This document shows, piece by piece, positions 1 through 8,722 of a stretch of DNA of 57,557 nucleotides. The first letter of the stretch is position 1, and each line of letters begins with the position of its first letter. The position numbers and the translations under genes were made by a program. This DNA comes from Gammaproteobacteria bacterium. GTDB taxonomy: Bacteria > Pseudomonadota > Gammaproteobacteria > Pseudomonadales > Porticoccaceae. The stretch lies in the NCBI GenBank assembly GCA_018069465.1, contig JAGPUW010000013.1:1-57557 (forward strand), given 5' to 3'. The notes beneath the pieces were generated by a model. The model saw only the letters and a list, made by a program, of their open reading frames with translations. It did not search any database and had not been told where the DNA came from.

Positions 1-62
1 TTGAGGCCGCTAGCCTTAAACTCTTGAAAAAGGTCGAGCCAATCTTGTTTTGATCTGCGCAT
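1..62 (-). CDS. IS66-family TnpA-like accessory protein, N-terminal 20 residues only
   Basis: The ATG at 62-60 is preceded by AGGAG at a good distance. It opens a frame beginning MRRSKQDWLDLFQEFKASGL, which then runs off the window. The W-x-x-L-x-x-E-F-x-x-SGL pattern is that of the small IS66 TnpA proteins (helix-turn-helix, first ORF of IS66 elements). The position just inside the left terminal repeat fits that role. Only the first 20 codons are present, so whether the element is intact cannot be judged. Confidence 0.55.
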   Translation of the reverse strand, partial: MRRSKQDWLDLFQEFKASGL

Positions 63-140
63 GTCATTGCTCCTGATTAAAGCCAAGAGCATAAGCATCG
101 GGTATCAAGGTGACTAGGGTGTGGTTGAATTGGCGCTTAC
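1..140 (-). mobile_element. End of an IS66-family insertion sequence (partial)
   Basis: Read on the minus strand, the element begins at 140 with GTAAGCGCC, the terminal motif typical of IS66-family inverted repeats. About 78 bases inside, a short ORF starts with the sequence of an IS66 accessory protein. The element continues leftward out of the window, so the other end and the transposase are not visible. The eight bases outside the tip, GAATAAAT at 141-148, would be one copy of the 8-bp target duplication usual for this family; the second copy lies outside the window. Confidence 0.6.
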
Positions 141-397
141 GAATAAATCGCCAAATCAGGGAAAATAAGCGTAGCCAATATACGGGGCAAGCACAGCACA
201 CCGATAGTCACCATTAATTGACGCGCCAGCGCCCAGCTGATCAATGGCAGGTCTTCCACCCGCTGCTATGGGGACTTGGGATCAGCACTTTCTGGCGCTT
301 TTAGAAAGAATAATTGGGCTTGGCCATAAGGCGTCTCAATTGAGCTAGTAACAGGATTGGTCGGCAAGATTACGGGATTTGCCGCAGCATTGCGCGC
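140..397 (-). pseudogene. Possible decayed coding fragment cut by the IS66 end
   Basis: One minus-strand frame is open from 397 to the IS junction except for a single TAG at 268-266. It reads ...SSIETPYGQAQLFFLKAPES before the stop. After the stop it gives a hydrophobic stretch (about 25 residues around VTIGVLCLPRILATLIF) that could be a membrane segment. The frame ends in a TAA made at the IS boundary. A second frame is also open for part of the distance, so a frameshift reading is equally possible. I do not recognise the protein. Open stretches of about 43 codons can occur by chance. The remaining bases up to 460 show nothing clear. Confidence 0.22.
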
Positions 398-460
398 ACC
401 TTATCTTTAACTACCCCAATGCATTGAAAACACAGGGGCAATTATTCTGAGATAGGGGTA

Positions 461-3400
461 TCAGCCGCTGGCCTGGGCTCGCAGCCCGAAGCCTTTCATC
501 AGCATGGGAATGACCGTCAAAATAGGCGCCATCAGTGCAATACCGCCATTTAGTTCCTCAGTCGCCACCACTAGCAGAACCGCTACAGGAACAAACAAGA
601 GGAACAGAAAGGGCACACGCAAGGCTTGCCAGGCCCCCTTCTCCTGCTCATCATTTTGCCAATGCTGGTATGTTTCAGGTGTCTCAGCCTCACGAATAAA
701 CTCGGCAAAACTATCGTTGACCAGGCTGAGAGAAGGTTCCATTACCAACAGGCCGCGACGCATCAAATGGCTAATAATCTCTACATTGAGCGTGTTTACA
801 CAACGTCCAGCGGCTAGCGCGTGCAATAGAACGCGCTCGTTATGGGTGCACTCCTCCCATAGTTGTCGGTAATAAGCACCACCAAGCTCACCAGCCAGGG
901 CAATAATATCCTCTGCAGGGATATCGTCATCGTCACTGAATAAGCCCTCCTTTCTGGCATGTAAAAACTTTTGCTTCAGTAAAGCCTCAACTTTACTTTC
1001 TTCGTGAAAAATCCGCATTTCTCGCGCACAGGTTAAATCACCTTCCCTGTCTTTGTTCTTCCAGTCTAACCAGTCAAGGTTATCTCGTGGCGTCCACGCG
1101 TACTCTTTGGCAAACCTTGACAGCAAACCACTCCAGCGCAGACTTTCGTTATCCCTCACAATCGCACCATCCACACTCGTATTATCACGATAGGCGTCTG
1201 GACGTGTTAAGCGATAAAGCGGATTAAAATCTGCATAAAGTGTTATTTTAGTATCAGAGTTTTCTTTAACTAGAGACTCCAAAAGAGGAAGTATTATCTG
1301 CCGCTGCTCCAGATCATGAATCAAAACTGACAAGTGCAAAACCTTTACTTCTACACATGGGTCCCCATTAAGTATTTTTTGAAGCCGAAGAAACTCAGGC
1401 TCACTGGCCGTATCCAACTTCAATATTTCACATTGACCAGAGGGGGATTGAGACTCCTTTGTGTAAATATGTCGATCTGAGGCGCGCAGCACCAATCGGT
1501 GCTTAAAAGATAAATCGTCGAAGTTAACCTTGCCGTAATTAGGCCGACGTTTACCTGAACGATGCAATATAAAGGGAATCTTTGTCCCCCCCAGTCTTGC
1601 ACCCGTAATACTGACCTGAAAATACAAAACACCAATATAAAGAAACATAACGAGTACAAAAACAGCAATATAATATATTGATTGCTGATGAAACACACTA
1701 GAATCTAACTCAAAAAATACCCAGTTATTAGCATTATCGCCACCGCCAGGAACTCCATTTCTAGTTAAATAATTAAGGGCAACACCAGGGCCATCGACGT
1801 TTTCGTGCCAATACCACCGACGATCATCGGAGCACGTTACTTGAGCCAGATGAAGACGAGCCATACGCTCATCTACCGGAAACACATGACTGACGATAAA
1901 AGAAGCCAGACCAGGAATACTATTTCCTCTACTGTCAGCAGAGCATTTTGAGAGCGTTTTGCCACTGCTATAGTTAAGCCGCGAGCTTGGGGCATCATCG
2001 CTACGAGCCGTTAACAGGCTGCCATTCAAGAATACCCCTAGATCTTTTTCATCACCTGAAAAATTACTGCCTTTCGTCCAGGAAAAACCGCTGCCCTCAC
2101 TCTTCTTCTGGCGAAGTGAACCTATATAGCTTCTAAGATCGCCCACTCTTTGATCAAGACCTGCGGCTGCATCTATTGCGCTATGACGGAAAAGTAAATC
2201 CATATACCTTACATAGGAGTCTTTAAAGGCAGCCCCCGCAGGTAAACCACCAAACATCAACAAACATAGAACACCTGCACTTACATGGCGAAAGCGTCGC
2301 AATGATTCGGGAACAATCAGCTTACTCGTTGTATTATCAGACTGCTCATTTTCAAGAGTATTATCTTCATCACATGACAGACCTGGCTTGGGTTTTTCCC
2401 AAATTTCCTGTAGTAATTTAGGCACACTACCAATTAATACGACCAATAGAGTAGCGGATATAACACAGTACAAAGCGATACTGGCGGCACTAGCGAAAGA
2501 CATTTCAGCGTATTTAATATGTACCAACATTCCCGCAACAAGCAATAGCGCTAATACAATGACTGCAGGCGTTCGCCAACGACGATGCTGTAAGGATTTA
2601 ACATCAAAGGGCTGAGCAGAAACGAGGTACATTAAATGGGCACCCGAAAGCATAACGACCGATATCCAGAAGATTAACCAAAACCCACTAAAACTCAAGA
2701 TAACGATAACACCAACTATCAGCACCACTGACAAGGCAATGTTTGCCACCCAAAAGATTGACGAATGACAGTCAAATATATTCCTGCGCATGGGCCATAA
2801 CCATGTCCATGGATCCCGGCGCCAAAAAATAATCGTAGCAAAAATACAAATACCGATTGCCATAGAAATAAGTAAAAACTCGCCTAATGCAATCGCCGCA
2901 ATTTCAAAACGAGCCATTTGCACTAATGTTTTGTCTTGTATAACAACGATACTCCAGGGCACACCTGCGATGGCACGGGTATAAAATAAACTTTGTCGGC
3001 CATGGTATTTTCCATGGAAGAGATGACTCTGGCGGCGTTTGACCAGCGCACGTAGTTGAGGATTATCATCAGCCTCACGGTAAAAGTCTTCTACCAATAC
3101 TCGCCCGGCGTTGTCATGGGCGATAACAAGGCCGCTATCGTCTTCAATAATGGCAAAATGAAAACCGCTCGGTAAAACCGGTGCTGCCAGGCTTTGCAGC
3201 GGCCCACTAATAACACCAACTTTAGCTTTACCTAGAGGACCATCCCGTGCAAAGCCTTTTGCCGGAACGGCTATAGCGGTAGAAAGCGAGCCGGTGCTGT
3301 AACTCATAATTCGCTGTATGGCAAAGGCTGGCAGGTCCCCAACGCCTTCAGAATTATTTTGGAACTTATTCAATGCCAGTCCGTTGACATTCGCTTGCAT

Positions 3401-4861
3401 AAAATAATGACGGCCTGATACATCCACGTTTTTAAGTGGGGTATCGCGATAATCAAAGATATACTTAGCATCTTTATCGATGCTTTTACCATCCTTATCA
3501 ACGAAAAACATAACTCGATAAGGTGGTCTCTCACTGAGCGGAAAACCCGGCGCAGGCACAGGGCAATCTTCCCTATCCCCTGTCTTCGTTGACATCTTGA
3601 CAGCTTTGTCCCTCAAGCAGTCATAGATCTCCAGCATTCCTATTAATTCGCCGCGAACATCTTCTTCAATATTAGCGGCCACTTTATCAGCTGTGTGCTC
3701 ACTGGTTTCGAGGATGCTACGACCTAAGGTTGCCCACAGAATTAATATTATGGTGATACCCGTACTGAGAACCCCAGCGCTGAGTAAATAACCCGTAAAC
3801 AGTCGACTAACCGAAGCCAGTGGGCCACCGAGAGCAATTCGCAGGTAGGGCGCCAGCAACAAAGCAATGAGTACAAATAGAGCAATGCCCGCTACTACGT
3901 TTGGAGGGATGCGTTGAACTCGCTCACTAAAACGGCTGGCATCAACCACACCAACTATATAACCGGCCTCTTCACTCCCTTTATTAGCAGCATTACAATC
4001 GTTCGTTGTAAAATCACAAAATAACTTTTCTTGCCGTGGTGTATAGGGCTGAAAAAAAACTAACTTCTTTGTATCACCGACCTTCATTTCAATAAAGGCA
4101 GCTTGCCCCAGAGTAATTTCACTGCCACAAGGCTTATCGGCCTTAGATTTATCACCATTTTTTTTCAACTTGCAGTTTGCCAATTGCAGCAGGTGTTTGA
4201 AATTGCGATAGTGCTTTGTGCGCGACACGGCCTGCCCCCCAAGACGGCCAGAGGAGAAGCCTGAACGCGCTGTCTCCGCGCTATAGAGGACATCGCCATC
4301 GGGGCGCACTAGCGCAATAACATCAAACTCCCTCCGTCGCCGTAGATCAGCTAACACCGGGTCAAGCGAAACCGTACTTTTAATCAGACGTGGAACCTTG
4401 TCAGTTTCAGACTCAGCGCTCGTCTCCACACAAAACTCTTTTACTAACTTAATATGCCCCTGATCGCGCTTAAAACCAAACTTATCAGCTTCACCGAAAG
4501 AGCAGCTCGGCGCATTTTCTGCAGGTAATAGTGTAAAGTTAATATCTGAAAAAATAGGGTTATTCTTTATGGCGGAAGATTTTTCATCCATCCAGACTTT
4601 CAGGGTCTCTTCAACTGGCGCTATATTTTCGGTTTTGGGGCGCAAGCGGGCAAATGCCGCCACATTTCTATCGAGGAGACGCCCCGCCTCATCGAGAGCC
4701 CTGAATGCTCTCTTTTGGTGGTAGCCAGTTTGACTTTGCAGATTAAAGTAATACGCCGTTGTCGCCGGAATAATGATAACCAGCAAACTAAAAATATAAG
4801 GACCGAGACCGCTTGCTCGCGAAGGTTTACGGATTTTAGCTGCAACTGTATTATCGCTCAC
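461..4861 (-). CDS. Giant membrane sensor-like protein with Cache-type modules and a degenerate NTPase-like region
   Basis: 1466 residues starting at a GTG, with AAGGA 9-10 bases upstream. I see about 12 hydrophobic segments: near residues 21-39, 320-342, 356-380, 652-680, 702-722, 725-748, 765-782, 788-812, 857-877, 1062-1085, 1413-1432 and 1438-1456. Three large extracytoplasmic parts lie between them: 42-318, 381-650 and 878-1060. The second resembles a double Cache sensor (GRHYFMQA near 483 and FYTRAIAGVPWSIVV near 626), and the first has a PAS/Cache-like DVIALVRPDGDVLYS. The cytoplasmic part (1090-1410) has a Walker-B-like strand (VLHLSVLIHDLE), a YADFNPLYRL strand and a winged-helix-like region (NERVLLHALAAGRCVN...HLMRRGLLV), in the order seen in STAND-like NTPases. 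No GxxxxGK[ST] P-loop is present where expected (LVLRASDRH). Function unknown; a signal receptor is inferred. No partner gene is adjacent except the IS element. Confidence 0.75.
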   Translation of the reverse strand: MSDNTVAAKIRKPSRASGLGPYIFSLLVIIIPATTAYYFNLQSQTGYHQKRAFRALDEAGRLLDRNVAAFARLRPKTENIAPVEETLKVWMDEKSSAIKNNPIFSDINFTLLPAENAPSCSFGEADKFGFKRDQGHIKLVKEFCVETSAESETDKVPRLIKSTVSLDPVLADLRRRREFDVIALVRPDGDVLYSAETARSGFSSGRLGGQAVSRTKHYRNFKHLLQLANCKLKKNGDKSKADKPCGSEITLGQAAFIEMKVGDTKKLVFFQPYTPRQEKLFCDFTTNDCNAANKGSEEAGYIVGVVDASRFSERVQRIPPNVVAGIALFVLIALLLAPYLRIALGGPLASVSRLFTGYLLSAGVLSTGITIILILWATLGRSILETSEHTADKVAANIEEDVRGELIGMLEIYDCLRDKAVKMSTKTGDREDCPVPAPGFPLSERPPYRVMFFVDKDGKSIDKDAKYIFDYRDTPLKNVDVSGRHYFMQANVNGLALNKFQNNSEGVGDLPAFAIQRIMSYSTGSLSTAIAVPAKGFARDGPLGKAKVGVISGPLQSLAAPVLPSGFHFAIIEDDSGLVIAHDNAGRVLVEDFYREADDNPQLRALVKRRQSHLFHGKYHGRQSLFYTRAIAGVPWSIVVIQDKTLVQMARFEIAAIALGEFLLISMAIGICIFATIIFWRRDPWTWLWPMRRNIFDCHSSIFWVANIALSVVLIVGVIVILSFSGFWLIFWISVVMLSGAHLMYLVSAQPFDVKSLQHRRWRTPAVIVLALLLVAGMLVHIKYAEMSFASAASIALYCVISATLLVVLIGSVPKLLQEIWEKPKPGLSCDEDNTLENEQSDNTTSKLIVPESLRRFRHVSAGVLCLLMFGGLPAGAAFKDSYVRYMDLLFRHSAIDAAAGLDQRVGDLRSYIGSLRQKKSEGSGFSWTKGSNFSGDEKDLGVFLNGSLLTARSDDAPSSRLNYSSGKTLSKCSADSRGNSIPGLASFIVSHVFPVDERMARLHLAQVTCSDDRRWYWHENVDGPGVALNYLTRNGVPGGGDNANNWVFFELDSSVFHQQSIYYIAVFVLVMFLYIGVLYFQVSITGARLGGTKIPFILHRSGKRRPNYGKVNFDDLSFKHRLVLRASDRHIYTKESQSPSGQCEILKLDTASEPEFLRLQKILNGDPCVEVKVLHLSVLIHDLEQRQIILPLLESLVKENSDTKITLYADFNPLYRLTRPDAYRDNTSVDGAIVRDNESLRWSGLLSRFAKEYAWTPRDNLDWLDWKNKDREGDLTCAREMRIFHEESKVEALLKQKFLHARKEGLFSDDDDIPAEDIIALAGELGGAYYRQLWEECTHNERVLLHALAAGRCVNTLNVEIISHLMRRGLLVMEPSLSLVNDSFAEFIREAETPETYQHWQNDEQEKGAWQALRVPFLFLLFVPVAVLLVVATEELNGGIALMAPILTVIPMLMKGFGLRAQASG

Positions 4862-5167
4862 AAGCCCATTCCTTTGATGCTTATTTATAGATGCTTATTG
4901 ATTCACTGGCGTGTTCAGTTGATTAATAATCGTTCAATACCAGTAAATTACTGCCTGTTGGCAACTGTTGAGAGGGCCTTTTGATGGTTTCAATTAACCT
5001 TAATTATTACCCGCGAGCAGTGGCGGTCGTCAGTAAATATTTATTGTTATTCCTTCAATCCCGCACAGTATAGTTTTTAATCTCGAAACAAACCAATACC
5101 CCAGCTCTGCGTGCTTTATCAGGATCTAAAAGTAAAACCCCGCCTGCTGAGTAATTATCACCACCAC
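4862..5167. other. Gene-free stretch with a 10-bp direct repeat
   Basis: 306 AT-rich bases separate two minus-strand genes. A 10-bp direct repeat, GATGCTTATT, occurs at 4876-4885 and 4890-4899 (14-bp pitch), just upstream of the ribosome binding site of the large membrane-protein gene and therefore probably in its 5' leader. I see no convincing sigma-70 promoter, no ORF and no clear terminator for the transporter gene that ends at 5168. Confidence 0.4.
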
Positions 5168-6103
5168 TCAGTGCTTGTCAGTTGTGGATGTAGCCAACGC
5201 CGGTGCCCGCATCACGGCAGACAAACCACCATAAAAACTACCCAACAGCACTAAAGTAGCGCCTATTACATCGCTGCGACTCAATGTAGCATCGAGTAAA
5301 AACACCGCTAGCACAATCGCGTAAACAGGTATCACATTGAGGTAGAGCGCGGCCTGACTGGCGCCAATCAGTTGCACACCACGATTCCACCAAAATAACG
5401 ACAGCACGGTTGGCCCGATACAGACAAAGGCTAACACCGCGACCACCAGGCCATTAACTTGTGGTTTGATAAAGAAGAAGCCTTCAACCGTGGCCAGGGA
5501 CAGGGCTGGAATAACCGATAAAAACAGGCCGATTGCCGTGGTTTCCAGGGCGCTCATGGTGAGCATTACCCGCCGTCCCGCCATGCCGTAAATACTCCAC
5601 GACAAAACAGCGAGCAACATCAGCATATCGCCGATATTGAGATCCAGGGCGAGCAACACCGATAAATGACCGCCACTGAGTATCCAGCCGACACCGACCA
5701 CGGTAAGGGCTGCCGCCAACCACTGGCTGCGCTGTAATTGTTCACGGAGGAAAATGGCGGATAACAAGGCCGTTGCCAGCGGTGTTAAGGCATTCATTAA
5801 ACCGGCATTAATTGGCGTGGTGTAGCGCAAGCCAAGATAGAGGAAAATTTGAAAGCCGAGCACGCCGCTAAGGGACATCAGTAGCAGCAGCGGCCAACTT
5901 TTGACACCGCTTAAAATATCGCGCTGGCCATTGAAAAGAATGACGACAATAAAAATGGCGCTACCCGCTAGCGCTCGCGAGGCGACAATAAATCCGGGGC
6001 CGACATAATCGCGTAGCACACTGCCGGCAATCAGGTTGCCCGCCCAGAATAAGCCCGCTAAATTCAGTAAAAGTACGGCTTTAAAATAATCATTTTTGTG
6101 CAA
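5168..6103 (-). CDS. EamA-family (DMT superfamily) transporter
   Basis: 311 residues with about ten hydrophobic helices arranged as two EamA repeats (roughly residues 8-137 and 155-292). The first repeat opens with LAGLFWAGNLIAGSVL, and the motif RYTTPINAGLMNALTPLATALLS is characteristic of the family. These inner-membrane proteins export or import small metabolites; the substrate cannot be told from sequence. It is the downstream end of a minus-strand cluster of metabolic genes, 28 bp after the SnoaL-like gene, so it may move a substrate or product of that cluster. That link is inference. Confidence 0.85.
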   Translation of the reverse strand: MHKNDYFKAVLLLNLAGLFWAGNLIAGSVLRDYVGPGFIVASRALAGSAIFIVVILFNGQRDILSGVKSWPLLLLMSLSGVLGFQIFLYLGLRYTTPINAGLMNALTPLATALLSAIFLREQLQRSQWLAAALTVVGVGWILSGGHLSVLLALDLNIGDMLMLLAVLSWSIYGMAGRRVMLTMSALETTAIGLFLSVIPALSLATVEGFFFIKPQVNGLVVAVLAFVCIGPTVLSLFWWNRGVQLIGASQAALYLNVIPVYAIVLAVFLLDATLSRSDVIGATLVLLGSFYGGLSAVMRAPALATSTTDKH

Positions 6104-6131
6104 TAGATAAAACCCGTGCTTTTACAGCTCC

Positions 6132-6527
6132 TTATCCAATCGCTGGACCACCTTTGTCGGCCCAGGTTTTTAAATCGAAATACTCACGCCAGTGACTAAT
6201 TTTGCCCTCGCCATTAAACTCAAAAATGCCCAGCACTGGCAATTGTGAGAGTGTATTGTCGCCTAGCGTAAAACTGTCGAGTCTCTCAGTGACAACGCAC
6301 TGCTCATCGGCGACCACGGTGAGAATTTCAAACTGACAGGCACTGGCCGCACCGAGAAATGCCGAAAGAAAGGCGCGAATTTGTGCCTGCCCCACCAGAG
6401 GTTCCAAAGGTACATTGTGATAAATAGCATCGCTACTCATCAAGCCAAGTACTGCCTCAATATCGAGGTTCTCCCAGGCCTGACAAAAGTCTGTAACCGT
6501 TTTTTTATGTTGCTCTGACATAATCAT
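6132..6527 (-). CDS. SnoaL-like / limonene-epoxide-hydrolase-type protein
   Basis: 131 residues, the normal size for a single NTF2-like alpha+beta barrel domain. The Arg-x-Asp of epoxide hydrolases of the limonene-1,2-epoxide type appears in TERLDSF, and a further Asp follows in WREYFDL near the C-terminus, so the Asp-Arg-Asp triad of that family could be complete. Related folds also serve as ketosteroid isomerases and polyketide cyclases. The second ATG (6521) has the better-spaced ribosome site and may be the true start. It lies between the deazaflavin-type reductase and the transporter, in what looks like one operon. Substrate unknown. Confidence 0.75.
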   Translation of the reverse strand: MIMSEQHKKTVTDFCQAWENLDIEAVLGLMSSDAIYHNVPLEPLVGQAQIRAFLSAFLGAASACQFEILTVVADEQCVVTERLDSFTLGDNTLSQLPVLGIFEFNGEGKISHWREYFDLKTWADKGGPAIG

Positions 6528-6548
6528 TCGCCCTTTTAAATAGCTAAT

Positions 6549-7061
6549 TTATTTGGCTGTTGAAACTGGCCGCATTGCAAAAATCGGGATATGGCGATCA
6601 CCGACACGGCGCTTGTAGTGGGGGAAGCCCATATAGGTATCGAGGGCATAGCCCCAATAGCGCTGATACTCATCACCCTCCAACTCCGTAGCCACGTAGA
6701 CCTGCCTCTGCCCGCGCAAAGTGCAGTTGGCCTCGGGGTTCGCCTTGAGATTGTAATACCAGGCTGGATTGTGACTTTGACCAAAGTTCGAGGCGATAAT
6801 GGCAAACACACCGGGCTCGGCTTCGTCTTCAATACAGAGCAAGGGGATATCGCGAATCACGCCACTTTTTGCGCCCTTGGCAGACAAAACCACCACCGCT
6901 AGACCGGTCAGCACACCGGCCATGGTGGTGCGACCACCCGACAGCTTAAAAAAAATGCGGTCGAGATGGTGCTGGGTGCGCGCCATAAACCAGGCCCCCG
7001 CGCTACTGGAGGCAAATTTATGCATCAGGGTATGAAATGCTGATAATTTTTTAGGCGGCAT
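6549..7061 (-). CDS. Nitroreductase-family deazaflavin-dependent oxidoreductase
   Basis: 170 residues. The core reads GAKSGVIRDIPLLCIEDE...FAIIASNFGQSHNPAWYYNLKANPEA (about residues 62-112), the signature of the Ddn/F420-dependent split-barrel family, which uses F420 or sometimes FMN. The N-terminal helix (TLMHKFASSS...RTQHHLDRIFFKLSGGR) is also family-typical. These enzymes reduce activated double bonds or nitro groups. It sits 75 bases after the isopropylmalate-dehydrogenase-like gene. Members of this family are best known from actinobacteria but also occur in marine proteobacteria. Which flavin it uses cannot be read from the gene. Confidence 0.82.
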   Translation of the reverse strand: MPPKKLSAFHTLMHKFASSSAGAWFMARTQHHLDRIFFKLSGGRTTMAGVLTGLAVVVLSAKGAKSGVIRDIPLLCIEDEAEPGVFAIIASNFGQSHNPAWYYNLKANPEANCTLRGQRQVYVATELEGDEYQRYWGYALDTYMGFPHYKRRVGDRHIPIFAMRPVSTAK

Positions 7062-7136
7062 TTTATTTCTCTTTGTTATTTTTTATATTGACCGTTAAAA
7101 CCCAGGACATGCCCAGGCTCACATTGGCACTCAGGC

Positions 7137-8240
7137 TCAGCTCGATTGCGCCTCAAGTTTTGCCACAACGCGCTCACCAAATTCCTGGGTGCTAATCATC
7201 TGCACACCCGAACCGGGCTTGCTGAGGTCGGCCGTTGAATAACCATCAGCAAATACGCCCTGCATGGCAGCCCAAACATTTTCCGCTTCGTCGAGCATGT
7301 CGAAGCTGTTTTCAAGCATCATCGCCACCGAGCCAATCATCGAATAGGGGTTGGCAATGTTCTTCCCGGCGATATCGGGTGCGGAGCCGTGAGAGGGCTC
7401 GTAATAAGCCTTGTCCGGCCCGATACAAGCGGAGGGCATCAAGCCGAGGGAACCGAGAATACCGCCAGCCTGATCACTGAGAATATCGCCAAACATATTT
7501 TCCATCACCATCACGTCAAACTGGGTCGGGTTTAAACACAGCAGTGTTGCAGCGGCATCGACCAGGATGTGGACAACCTTTACTTCGGGATATTGTGGGG
7601 CGATTTCTTCAATAATCTCGTTCCACAGAACACTGGATTTCAGCACGTTGCTCTTGTGAATATTGTGCAGCACTTTCTTGCGGCGCATGGAAATTTTAAA
7701 CGCTTCGTGGAGAATACGACTGATCTGCCCCTCGTCGTATTCGAGCGTTTCACGCACATAGCGCAAACCGTCTGCGTTAACGCCCACTTCTTTTTCACCA
7801 AAATAGAGACCGCCAACCAGCTCGCGCACGATAATTAAATCGATACCTTCACCAATAATTTCTTGCTTGAGCGGTGAAAAATGAGCCAGCTCTTTGGGTA
7901 GTGACACCGGGCGGAAGTTGGCAAAGGTGTTGTAGCGGCGGCGCATGGGCAACAGCGCAGCGCGCTCGGGCAACATGTCGACGGGGATTTTTTGCGAGGC
8001 CTCATGGCTTAAGCCAATGGGTCCTTTAAGAATGGCATCTGCCGCATCGCAAATATCGATAGTCCCTTGCGGAAAGGGGTGGCCACACTCGAAATAAGCG
8101 TTGGCGCCAAAAGGCGCAGGCATCAGTTCAAAGCTCACATCGTTGCGCGCCTCGATTACTTTCAACACTTTAAGTGCTTCGGTCATAATTTCTGGGCCGA
8201 TTCCATCACCGGCCAAAACTGCAATTTTAAAGCTTTTCAC
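7137..8240 (-). CDS. Isocitrate/isopropylmalate dehydrogenase-family protein (LeuB-like)
   Basis: 367 residues covering the whole beta-decarboxylating dehydrogenase fold. GDGIGPE is at residues 10-16, the substrate Arg cluster is in RRRYNTFANFRPV, the catalytic Tyr-containing part is RELVGGLYFGEKE, the metal site is in MENMFGDILSDQAGGILGSLG, and YEPSHGSAPDIAGKNIANP forms the cofactor loop. The length and these motifs fit 3-isopropylmalate dehydrogenase, but leuC, leuD and leuA are not adjacent. The gene is instead embedded with a thiolase-like gene and a DUF35 gene. It may therefore act on another 2-hydroxy-3-carboxyl acid. LeuB proper remains possible. Confidence 0.8.
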   Translation of the reverse strand: MKSFKIAVLAGDGIGPEIMTEALKVLKVIEARNDVSFELMPAPFGANAYFECGHPFPQGTIDICDAADAILKGPIGLSHEASQKIPVDMLPERAALLPMRRRYNTFANFRPVSLPKELAHFSPLKQEIIGEGIDLIIVRELVGGLYFGEKEVGVNADGLRYVRETLEYDEGQISRILHEAFKISMRRKKVLHNIHKSNVLKSSVLWNEIIEEIAPQYPEVKVVHILVDAAATLLCLNPTQFDVMVMENMFGDILSDQAGGILGSLGLMPSACIGPDKAYYEPSHGSAPDIAGKNIANPYSMIGSVAMMLENSFDMLDEAENVWAAMQGVFADGYSTADLSKPGSGVQMISTQEFGERVVAKLEAQSS

Positions 8241-8299
8241 TGAATACCTACCATTACACTATTAACAAAAAAATCGATAACACCAAAGCCTCAGGCCAT

Positions 8300-8722
8300 T
8301 CAGGCCGGTGCAAAAAACGGTACAGCCGTACCCTCGCCCGTGTCGATAAATGCCACTTTTACCGGCTGGCCGATTTCGAGCTTATCGAAATCACAGTCGA
8401 TTAAATTGGTCATCATGGTCGGGCCTTCGTCGAGAGTCACATAGGCGATTGCCCATGGCTCTTTGGCTCTGCGCATCACACTGTAGGTATAAATTGTGCC
8501 GCGCCCTGCTGTTTCTAGATACTCGGTGTCGTCACTGAAACAAAAGGGACAAAAGGTGCGGGGATAAAAATGGTTTTCACCACAGCTATTGCAGTGTTTA
8601 ACCAGTAATTTACCTTCGCCGGTAGCCGCCCAAAAACCTTTGGTTTCATCGTTCACCCGGGGCACTTTCACTTTGCTGGGGCGATTTTTACCGGCTTCAT
8701 TGTTTGCTGTTAAATCACTCAT
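8300..8722 (-). CDS. Zn-ribbon/OB-fold (DUF35) acyl-CoA-associated protein
   Basis: 140 residues. Four cysteines at about 44, 47, 58 and 61 (CNSCGENHFYPRTFCPFC) form the rubredoxin-like zinc ribbon, followed by an OB fold (TYSVMRRAKEPWAIAYVTLDEGP...). DUF35 proteins pair with thiolase-fold enzymes, and in steroid and other CoA pathways they form a complex with them. The start codon overlaps the stop of the upstream thiolase-like gene by four bases (ATGA), so the two are probably translated together in equal amounts. A partner role for that enzyme is well supported by context. Confidence 0.9.
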   Translation of the reverse strand: MSDLTANNEAGKNRPSKVKVPRVNDETKGFWAATGEGKLLVKHCNSCGENHFYPRTFCPFCFSDDTEYLETAGRGTIYTYSVMRRAKEPWAIAYVTLDEGPTMMTNLIDCDFDKLEIGQPVKVAFIDTGEGTAVPFFAPA

